Shown here in pieces: positions 7,549 through 13,060 of a stretch of 13,060 nucleotides of DNA. Each line of letters opens with the position of its first letter. The stretch's first letter is position 1. The notes beneath the pieces are model-generated. The model searched no databases and was not told the origin of the DNA. It saw only the letters and a list, made by a program, of their open reading frames with translations. This DNA comes from Nitrospirota bacterium (GTDB taxonomy: Bacteria > Nitrospirota > JAOUDF01): positions 1-13,060 of the forward strand of contig JAOUDF010000055.1 in NCBI GenBank assembly GCA_029859385.1. The letters run 5' to 3'. The position numbers and the translations under genes are program-made.

Positions 7549-8739
7549 CTAGCTGCGGTCGTCCAGCGGCAGGTAATCACACCCTTCGTTGCCGCAGTAA
7601 TGGCCCGTGTAATCGGCGGCCGGTCGGTAGATGGCCGGCTTGGGCTGGGCCTCGGCGAACTTCTCCTCGATGACGTGGGCGCACCAGCCCACCATGCGGG
7701 ACACGGCAAAGACGGGGGTGAAAAGGTCGGTGGCAATGCCCATTTGGTGATAGACCGAGGCACTGTACATATCGACATTGGGGTAGATTTCTTTACCTTT
7801 CATCCGATAGAACTCTTCCCGGGTCGTCTCCTCGATGCGGCGGGACATCCGGTGCCATTTCGTCTCGCCCGTCCGGTAACCGAGGCGCTCCGAAAGCTGT
7901 TCCAGCACCAGGGCGCGAGGGTCGTTAGTCCGGTAGACGGCATGCCCCATCCCCATTATCTTGTCGCCGGCGGCAAGACGCGCCTTGACCCAGTCATCCA
8001 CTTTCTCAGCGGCGCCGATTTCCTCGAGCATCCGCATCACCTGTTCGTTGGCGCCGCCGTGAAGCTCTCCCATCAGCGCGCCTATGGCCGCCGTTACCGC
8101 TGCGTACATATGGGCGCGGGTGGAGGCAACGCTCCGGGCAGTGAAGGTAGAGGCATTGAAGGAATGGTCCGCGTGCAGGATAAGGCAGATATCGAGATCC
8201 TTAGCCGTATCGGGGTGGGGGGCATTACCGGTCAGCATATAGAGAAAATTTGCCGCATGCCCCAGCGAGTTATCGGGCGCAACAGGTTCCTGGCCGTTCC
8301 GTATGCGCTCCCATGCCGCCACCAGAGTCGGAGTAGCGGAAATAAGGCGCAGCGCCTTTTCCACATTGGCCGGACGTGACTCGTCCCTTACCTTAGTGTC
8401 ATAACCAGCCAGCATGGAGATGCATGACTGGAGCACATCCATTGGATGGGCCGTCCGGGGCTTAATCCGCAGGCTTTGGATTATGCCGTCGGGTACCTGC
8501 CGATAGCGCGACAGTGCAGCCTTGAACTGCTCGAACTCCTGTTTGTCGGGCAGACGGCCGTTGAGAAGCAGAAACGAGGTTTCTTCATAGGTAGACGAGC
8601 GGACGAGAACATTGATATTGAAGCCGCGATAGATCAGGACCCCTTCTTCGCCGTGGATACCGCATATCTTGGTATCGGCGACGGTTACCCCCCTGAGGCC
8701 TATGTTCTTTGTTTCGGCGGAACTGTTATTTTTCACCAT
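7549..8739 (-). CDS. gltA: Citrate synthase family protein (citrate or 2-methylcitrate synthase)
   Basis: A 396-residue enzyme that condenses an acyl-CoA with a 2-oxoacid. Acetyl-CoA plus oxaloacetate to citrate, the TCA cycle entry step, is the likeliest reaction. Active-site residues are in place: His192 (LHADHSFNAST), catalytic His227 (ELHGGANE), His266 (MGMGHAVYR), Arg275 (NDPRA), catalytic Asp323 (NVDMYSASVY) and Arg348 (AVSRMVGW). The length fits the short bacterial type. GHAVYR differs from the common bacterial GHRVYK and from GHPVY of 2-methylcitrate synthases, and recalls GHAV of the animal enzyme; substrate choice cannot be settled by eye. The tail carries an odd segment with Cys382 and Cys387 just before PLDDRS. 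The ATG at 8739 has GGAGG (8750-8754) ten bases upstream, and the first 14 bp overlap the end of the upstream YkgJ gene, suggesting coupled translation. An upstream ATG at 8766, with GAGGT five bases before it, is an alternative. Confidence 0.92.
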   Translation of the reverse strand: MVKNNSSAETKNIGLRGVTVADTKICGIHGEEGVLIYRGFNINVLVRSSTYEETSFLLLNGRLPDKQEFEQFKAALSRYRQVPDGIIQSLRIKPRTAHPMDVLQSCISMLAGYDTKVRDESRPANVEKALRLISATPTLVAAWERIRNGQEPVAPDNSLGHAANFLYMLTGNAPHPDTAKDLDICLILHADHSFNASTFTARSVASTRAHMYAAVTAAIGALMGELHGGANEQVMRMLEEIGAAEKVDDWVKARLAAGDKIMGMGHAVYRTNDPRALVLEQLSERLGYRTGETKWHRMSRRIEETTREEFYRMKGKEIYPNVDMYSASVYHQMGIATDLFTPVFAVSRMVGWCAHVIEEKFAEAQPKPAIYRPAADYTGHYCGNEGCDYLPLDDRS

Positions 8740-9322
8740 TGTGCCGTTTCCTCCACACACTATCATTCACTACCTCGGCAAAAAGTTCTGTCATATCAAT
8801 CCTTGTATCCGGCGCCACATCCGCCCGGCCTGTTTCCGCGAGAAACTGCCTGTTGATGACGAAGAGCTTCCGGCTGAGCAGGTCCAGGTTCAAGATAGCC
8901 TCGCGCGGGATCGTCTCCAGCCCCGACTCCTCCGTAAAATTGAGGTGGCAGAAATCGACGGGCCTTCCGATCTCTTCAGCAAACTCGGCGCTGAACAGAG
9001 GGAAGCCGTGGGTCCGGCAGACCAGTGGCCGAAACTCGTAGAGCAGGCACTTCGCTTCATGAAGGAGCGGACACGGCCCCGGCAGTCCATCCTGTTCGAT
9101 GGTCCGGCAGAGTTCGCCTACTCTTTGCCGGACATTCGGCGCCAGCCCTTCAAATCCCTCCCGCAACCGGTACGCCTCTACCGGAAGAAGCGAGAGAGCG
9201 TTTTGACAGCAGGCGTCGCACCCCGGGCCACAGACCATTCCGGCACCAATAACCCTGTAGGCGCCGTCAAGAAAGCGGTCGACATCGGCGACCAGCTGCG
9301 CATAGAGCACAAGAGACTGCAC
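8726..9322 (-). CDS. YkgJ-family cysteine-cluster (putative zinc- or iron-chelating) protein
   Basis: A 198-residue soluble protein with eight conserved-type cysteines. The N-terminal CGPGCDACC contributes Cys31, Cys35, Cys38 and Cys39. PCPLL (Cys84), KCLLYEFRPLVCRTHG (Cys92, Cys102) and FCHLNF (Cys125) follow. This is the pattern of the YkgJ/UPF0153 family, thought to bind a metal; no reaction is established. The start is uncertain. A GTG at 9322 has a strong AGAGGGG site (9327-9333) and leaves a leader of about 43 nt from the promoter at 9372-9400, so I chose it. An ATG at 9358 would start only about 7 nt after the predicted transcription start and has no such site. Much longer readings would run antisense into the divergent gene at 9419 and are unlikely. 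It overlaps the start of the citrate synthase gene by 14 bp, so the two are probably co-expressed. Confidence 0.8.
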   Translation of the reverse strand: MQSLVLYAQLVADVDRFLDGAYRVIGAGMVCGPGCDACCQNALSLLPVEAYRLREGFEGLAPNVRQRVGELCRTIEQDGLPGPCPLLHEAKCLLYEFRPLVCRTHGFPLFSAEFAEEIGRPVDFCHLNFTEESGLETIPREAILNLDLLSRKLFVINRQFLAETGRADVAPDTRIDMTELFAEVVNDSVWRKRHNGEK

Positions 9323-9340
9323 TATTCCCCTCTTCAAGGA

Positions 9341-9353
9341 AATGTTAAACATT
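9341..9353. promoter_or_regulatory. Perfect 13-bp palindrome downstream of the ykgJ promoter, possible operator
   Basis: AATGTT-A-AACATT is a perfect inverted repeat with 6-bp arms. It lies about 12-24 bp downstream of the predicted transcription start, in the ykgJ leader if the GTG start is right. That placement would suit a repressor site, but palindromes this short also occur by chance in AT-rich gaps. Confidence 0.25.
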
Positions 9354-9371
9354 ACCATGTCGGCTGAAAAA

Positions 9372-9400
9372 ATGATAGACTGCTGTTTTATTAAGGTAAA
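9372..9400 (-). promoter_or_regulatory. Sigma-70-like promoter of the ykgJ-gltA transcript
   Basis: On the minus strand TTTACC (9395-9400, four of six) precedes TATCAT (9372-9377, five of six) by 17 bp. The -10 region shares the ten bases GTCTATCATT with the ccsA promoter. It lies in the gap between the divergent ykgJ and 1037-residue fusion genes. No comparable plus-strand promoter was recognised in the same gap. Confidence 0.5.
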
Positions 9401-9418
9401 CCTGCCCTTTAAGGCGCC

Positions 9419-12400
9419 ATGACCGATTTCGACCGAAAACTCAGCTTTCTCCGTACCATCTCCCCCTTCAGCCAGATACCCGACCCTTTGCTCGCAAAGA
9501 TAGCGGAGCGTCTTCAGGTGCACCACTACGGCGCGGGGGCCGTCATCATCGAGGCGGGATCGCCCGGCGAGATTCTTTATATTCTCCATACCGGCTTTTG
9601 TGAATCGGTATTTACCAATGAGGAAGGGGCCGAGTCGATTATCAAGCCCCTGCCTCCCGGCTCCAGCATCGGCATCATGTCCATGCTCACCGGCGAATCG
9701 CATTCAGTCACGGTGCGGGTGCGGGACGATGTGGAGCTGTTCATCCTCTACAAGACGGACCTCGACGCCCTCATCAGTGAAAACCCCGGCATCACCACCT
9801 ACCTGAACCGTATACTGACCCAGAAGATCCGCGAGGCATACAGCCTGGCGGGCCAGGAACGATCACGATCGGCCGAAGGGCTGAAAGCGGCCGAGGCTAA
9901 GGACCGAAGGCTCCGGGTCCTTGACCGGATCAGCGATCTGGTCTCATCGGAAAAAGAGCTGGACAGCCTGCTGAATGCCATCGTCAGGGAAGTCGCGAAG
10001 GAGCTCGATGCCGACGCTTGCTCCATCTTCCTCGTCGACCCTGTCTCCGACGAGATCGTACTCGAGGCGAACTGCGGCTTCGGTGAAGACGCGGTGGGGA
10101 AGGTCCGCCTTCATCGGGGAGAGGGGATCACCGGCTGGGTCATCGAAAACTGGCAGCCCGCCATGGTTGAAGACGCCCGGCACGACCCGCGGGCGAAGTT
10201 CTTCTCCGACATCCGCGAGGAACGGTTCGCCTCTCTGGCCTCGGTGCCTCTGCTTCTGGAGATGGAAGAGGTGCTGGGAACCATCAACCTGCAAACGGTG
10301 GAACCCCGCAAATACAGTCTCGACGACGTCCGCACCCTCAACACCATCGCCAACCAGATCGCTGTCTGCATCGACCGTGCTCGGCTGGAGATACGGGCAG
10401 AGACCGGCTTGCGCATCAAGGCCGAGGAACAGTTCATCGGCGAAGATGCTTACGTCCGGAAGATCGAGAGCTTTGTAGAATCGGTGGCGTTTCGCAACGA
10501 CCCGGTCCTTATCCTTGGCGAAGGGGGCACCGGGCGGAGCATGATGGCCCGGATGATCCACCGAAAGGGGAAAAGGGCAAGCGGGCCGTTCATCGAGGTT
10601 GACTGCGCCGAACTCAAGGAGAACCTCTGGGGCGGGGAACTCTTCGGCTTTGAAAAGGGGGCCTTTGCCGACGCCGCCAACCGTCGGCTGGGGTTTCTCG
10701 AACTGGCCGACGGCGGGACGCTACTCCTCACCAATGTGGAAATGATGGGCCACGCGACCCAGGTAACTCTGACCCATTTTCTGAAGACCGGCTGGTTCAG
10801 CCGGATAGGGAGCCAGGAGCGGATCAGCTCCAACGTACAGGTGATCGCAACGTCTACCGACGATATCCGGGAACTGGTGGAGCGGGGTGAGGTAAAGCTG
10901 GGGCTCTACCAGATGCTCACCGCCAGCATCTTTACCATCCAGCCGCTCCGCAAGCGGCGGCGCGACATACCCATTATCGCCGAGCATTTTCTGGAGCGGA
11001 TCGCCGCGGAGATGCACAAGGACGTCACCAAACTCGACCGGTCGGCCGTGGAGACCCTCTCCAGCTACGACTGGCCGGGCAACACCCTGGAGCTGGAAAA
11101 CGTCCTCCGCCGGGCGGCCATCCTGACCAGGACCGACACCATCTCTGCTGAGCAGCTCTTCTTCGGCCTCCCCACCGTAGGCGGCAGGTCGTTCTTCAAC
11201 CTCCTCTCCGTCGACTCACTCCGCAATTTTGTGCAGGGGATGCTCTATCCCGGGCTGCTCCAGTTCCTTTCGGTAGCCGGGTTCTTCATGCTGCTGGCCG
11301 GGCTGTTTCTCGGCCCCGAAGACGGCACCAACAACATCGCCGCTATCCTGACCTGGGGGGTAGGCTGGTTCGGGCTATACGCCATGATACTGGTGGCGGG
11401 GCGTATCTGGTGCGGATTCTGCCCCTTCTCGACCATTGCACGATGGCTGCAGAAGACACCGCTCAGCCTGCGCCGACCCGCGCCGGAATGGATAAAACAG
11501 CACAGTGGATTCATCATGGTCGCCTTCGTCCTTTTCCTCTACTGGGCCGAAGGGATGACCCTCATGTATACCGACCCCATAGTGACGGCGGAACTGCTCC
11601 TTATGATCACTGGAGGTGCAATATTCTTCAGCCTCATCTACGAACGCCGCGTCTGGTGCCGTTACATATGCCCCTTCGGCAATCTCATCGGCATCAACGC
11701 ACTGGCGTCGGTCGTCGCCTTGCGGGCCAACAAGAAGATATGCACCTCCCAGTGCCAGAGCCATGCCTGCTACGTCGGCGGAGAGAGGGCAGAGGGGTGC
11801 CCCATGTTCCTGCACCCCTACGGCATCGAGAGCAACCGTTACTGCACCCTCTGCGCCAACTGCATCAAGAACTGCCCCCATCGCTCCATCCGCCTCAACG
11901 TCCAGATGCCGGCGGAGGGGGTGCTCACCCTGGAAAACTACACCATGAGCGGCTCATTCCTGTCGCTGGCCCTCATGAGTGTGCTGGTCGTGGAAAACGG
12001 CTCGTTGCTTGGCAGGGACTCCCTGGCCTTCGCCCTGCTCGCCGAACGGGTCCCCATCCCCTACGACCTCCTCTACACCATCGTGTTTCTAATGGTGATA
12101 ACCACCCCCTTCCTGGGTCTGTGGCTCTATGAGCTGGTCATCACCGGCTTCGACCGCGCCAAGAGCGCCATCCGCCTCAACATGCTCGGCTTCTCCTTCG
12201 TCCCTCTGGGCTTGGCCGGCCATCTGGCCTTCTTCTTCGAGCATTTTCTCCACGGCATCGATCGGCTTGTCGGGATGACGGGCGGCTTTCTGGGGTTTGA
12301 CTGGCAGATGAACACGGTACGGGCGCTGGGGGCCAACAACCTGAGGGAGCTCCAGCACTGGATAGTCATGGCGGGGGCCGCCGGTGTGGTCTATGTACTG

Positions 12401-12532
12401 AGGAACTTCATCACCAAGCACCCCGACATATTCAACCGGAAAAAGTACGTCCTTTGGGGATACGGGACGATGCTGGGCGTGGCGGTCTATCTCTACTGGC
12501 AGGTGATGGGGCACACTTCGAGCTATTTTTAA
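9419..12532 (+). CDS. Fusion of CRP-like, GAF and inactive sigma-54-type AAA+ domains with a NapH/NosR-like membrane [4Fe-4S] protein
   Basis: A 1037-residue protein in four parts. Residues 10-137 are a CRP-type nucleotide-binding fold, but GIMSMLTGESHSVTV lacks the Glu and Arg that normally hold cAMP. A helical linker leads to a GAF domain (about 170-320). Residues 335-585 are an AAA+ domain of the sigma-54 activator type (GEGGTGRS, GELFGFEKGAFADA, RRRDIP, DWPGNTLELENVLRRA) that has lost its catalytic residues. No Fis-type DNA-binding helix follows. Instead about nine membrane helices start near 612, with CGFCP (665-669), RYICPFG (748-754), a first cysteine set (Cys775, Cys779, Cys784, Cys794-Pro) and a classic YCTLCANCIKNCP (808-820), as in NapH/NosR-type electron-transfer proteins. 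Helix counting puts the clusters in the cytoplasm. Late helices carry His935, His942, His945 and His980. The ATG has an AAGG site (9411-9414) at short spacing. Automated tools would likely call it a Fis-family regulator; I think it is a redox membrane protein with a sensory pseudo-enzyme. Its partner is unknown. Confidence 0.88.
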   Translation: MTDFDRKLSFLRTISPFSQIPDPLLAKIAERLQVHHYGAGAVIIEAGSPGEILYILHTGFCESVFTNEEGAESIIKPLPPGSSIGIMSMLTGESHSVTVRVRDDVELFILYKTDLDALISENPGITTYLNRILTQKIREAYSLAGQERSRSAEGLKAAEAKDRRLRVLDRISDLVSSEKELDSLLNAIVREVAKELDADACSIFLVDPVSDEIVLEANCGFGEDAVGKVRLHRGEGITGWVIENWQPAMVEDARHDPRAKFFSDIREERFASLASVPLLLEMEEVLGTINLQTVEPRKYSLDDVRTLNTIANQIAVCIDRARLEIRAETGLRIKAEEQFIGEDAYVRKIESFVESVAFRNDPVLILGEGGTGRSMMARMIHRKGKRASGPFIEVDCAELKENLWGGELFGFEKGAFADAANRRLGFLELADGGTLLLTNVEMMGHATQVTLTHFLKTGWFSRIGSQERISSNVQVIATSTDDIRELVERGEVKLGLYQMLTASIFTIQPLRKRRRDIPIIAEHFLERIAAEMHKDVTKLDRSAVETLSSYDWPGNTLELENVLRRAAILTRTDTISAEQLFFGLPTVGGRSFFNLLSVDSLRNFVQGMLYPGLLQFLSVAGFFMLLAGLFLGPEDGTNNIAAILTWGVGWFGLYAMILVAGRIWCGFCPFSTIARWLQKTPLSLRRPAPEWIKQHSGFIMVAFVLFLYWAEGMTLMYTDPIVTAELLLMITGGAIFFSLIYERRVWCRYICPFGNLIGINALASVVALRANKKICTSQCQSHACYVGGERAEGCPMFLHPYGIESNRYCTLCANCIKNCPHRSIRLNVQMPAEGVLTLENYTMSGSFLSLALMSVLVVENGSLLGRDSLAFALLAERVPIPYDLLYTIVFLMVITTPFLGLWLYELVITGFDRAKSAIRLNMLGFSFVPLGLAGHLAFFFEHFLHGIDRLVGMTGGFLGFDWQMNTVRALGANNLRELQHWIVMAGAAGVVYVLRNFITKHPDIFNRKKYVLWGYGTMLGVAVYLYWQVMGHTSSYF

Positions 12533-12566
12533 TAGTCTCGCAAAAAATCGGGATAAAGCGCATGCC

Positions 12567-12646
12567 CGTCATTCCGGCGAAAGCCGGAATCCACTCTTTT
12601 CGCGATGTTGAAAAACTCCTGGACCCCGGTTTTCACCGGGGTGACG
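12567..12646. repeat. Two-hairpin intergenic repeat (REP/MITE-like element)
   Basis: Hairpin one pairs ATTCCGGC (12571-12578) with GCCGGAAT (12583-12590) around GAAA. Hairpin two pairs ACCCCGG (12623-12629) with CCGGGGT (12636-12642) around a 6-nt loop. The outer ends CGTC (12567-12570) and GACG (12643-12646) are inverted. This is the layout of the widespread CGTCATTCC...GGAATCCA intergenic repeat of many proteobacteria, whose short reading frame gives the phrase VIPAKAGIHS. It occupies most of the 130-bp gap between two convergent genes and may also serve as their transcription end. No transposase is present. Confidence 0.7.
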
Positions 12647-12662
12647 ACTTCTATCCAGCCCA

Positions 12663-13060
12663 TTATTTCTGCTTTCTGCACTCGGCGATCGCGGCCCGGG
12701 CCAGTTCGTCGCACCGCTCGTTTTCAGCGTGGCCTGCGTGCCCCCGGATCCATTCCCACTGAACGCGGTGCACGGTGGCCAGCTTGAGCAGTTGCTCCCA
12801 GAGGTCGCGGTTGAGGACCTCCTCCTTCTTCGAATTCTTCCAGCCGTTGCGCCGCCATCCGTGGATCCACTCCGTCATCCCCTTGACCACATACTGGGAA
12901 TCGGTGACAACTTTCACCTCGCAGGGGCGCTTCAGACGCTCCAGCGAGCGGATCACCCCCAGCATCTCCATCCGGTTGTTGGTCGTCATGGGCTCGAAGC
13001 CCGATATTTCATCTTCGTGCTTGCCGTAACGCAAGATGGCGCCCCCGCCCCCCACCCCCG
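12663..13060 (-). CDS. rnhA: Ribonuclease HI, 5' end outside window
   Basis: The frame is open to the window edge, so the N-terminus (with the first catalytic aspartate in the usual YTDG motif) is missing. About 132 residues are visible, beginning GVGGGGAILRYG, which corresponds to the family's NPGPGGWGAILRY region. RNase HI cuts the RNA strand of RNA/DNA hybrids, removing R-loops and replication primers. Catalytic residues seen are the Glu of TTNNRMEM, the Asp of VVTDSQYVVKG, and the His and Asp in RGHAGHAENERCDELAR, matching E. coli Glu48, Asp70, His124 and Asp134. The basic region WIHGWRRNGWKNSKKEEV is the handle that helps hold the hybrid. The C-terminus is complete and ends AECRKQK. It converges on the fusion gene across the two-hairpin repeat. 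Confidence 0.95.
   Translation of the reverse strand, partial: GVGGGGAILRYGKHEDEISGFEPMTTNNRMEMLGVIRSLERLKRPCEVKVVTDSQYVVKGMTEWIHGWRRNGWKNSKKEEVLNRDLWEQLLKLATVHRVQWEWIRGHAGHAENERCDELARAAIAECRKQK

Noticed and set aside
9323..9703. N-terminal extension of the YkgJ protein to 325 residues
   Set aside because: The extension runs antisense through the conserved start and CRP-like domain of the divergent gene, and the cysteine family begins only after the GTG at 9322.
11410..12132. 240-codon plus-strand frame inside the fusion gene
   Set aside because: A +1 shadow frame of the polyferredoxin segment, rich in Arg, Pro and His as expected for an out-of-frame GC-rich translation.
9419..12532. Annotation as a sigma-54-dependent Fis-family transcriptional activator
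   Set aside because: No helix-turn-helix domain, GAFTGA motif altered, Walker B and arginine fingers missing, and the C-terminal 430 residues are membrane and iron-sulfur sequence.
9419..12532. Two genes fused by a sequencing frameshift
   Set aside because: The frame is open throughout, the linker (about 585-612) reads smoothly into the first membrane helix, and no internal ribosome-binding site with a start was evident there. Raw reads would still settle it.
12454..12762. Small plus-strand frame containing VIPAKAGIHS
   Set aside because: This is the known translation artefact of the intergenic repeat at 12567-12646, not a gene.

Overview
This window looks like chromosomal DNA of a GC-rich anaerobic or respiring bacterium. 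The best guess is a member of the Desulfuromonadia/Geobacterales. That guess rests on System II (ResB/CcsA) cytochrome c maturation, a bacterial Rsm22-type methyltransferase, a YkgJ-type metal-binding protein and a very large iron-sulfur signalling protein. It is inference from gene content, not a computed phylogeny. No rRNA, tRNA, CRISPR array, transposase or phage gene was seen, and no stretch over 300 bp lacks a gene.

Layout. Bases 2-745 (+) hold the 3' part of an Rsm22-like rRNA/ribosome methyltransferase. It converges on, and overlaps by 38 bp, a small lipoprotein gene (708-1373, -). The lipoprotein gene and pepA (leucyl aminopeptidase, 1487-2992, +) diverge from a compact promoter region whose -35 boxes form a palindrome. 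pepA then meets the end of a long minus-strand block. In transcription order this block is a YkgJ-family cysteine protein (9322-8726), citrate synthase (8739-7549), a hybrid histidine kinase (7472-4908), CcsA (4793-4023) and ResB (4019-3027). A sigma-70-like promoter lies before ykgJ, and a second, stronger one before ccsA-resB. The block is therefore at least two transcription units: carbon entry into the TCA cycle with a metal-binding partner, a Cache-PAS sensor kinase, and the two-protein haem delivery/ligation machine for c-type cytochromes.

The most unusual gene is at 9419-12532 (+), divergent from ykgJ. It encodes a 1037-residue fusion of a CRP-like cyclic-nucleotide-binding fold, a GAF domain, a sigma-54-activator-type AAA+ domain, and a NapH/NosR-like polytopic membrane domain with two cysteine-rich [4Fe-4S] sites. 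The AAA+ domain has lost essentially every catalytic residue (Walker A lysine, Walker B acidic pair, arginine fingers, sensor II arginine) and the GAFTGA sigma-54 contact motif, and no DNA-binding domain follows. It is best read as a membrane redox protein with a cytoplasmic pseudo-enzyme sensory module, not as a transcription factor, although domain-based annotation would probably call it one.

The right end holds a small two-hairpin repeat (12567-12646) and a ribonuclease HI gene (minus strand) cut off by the window edge.
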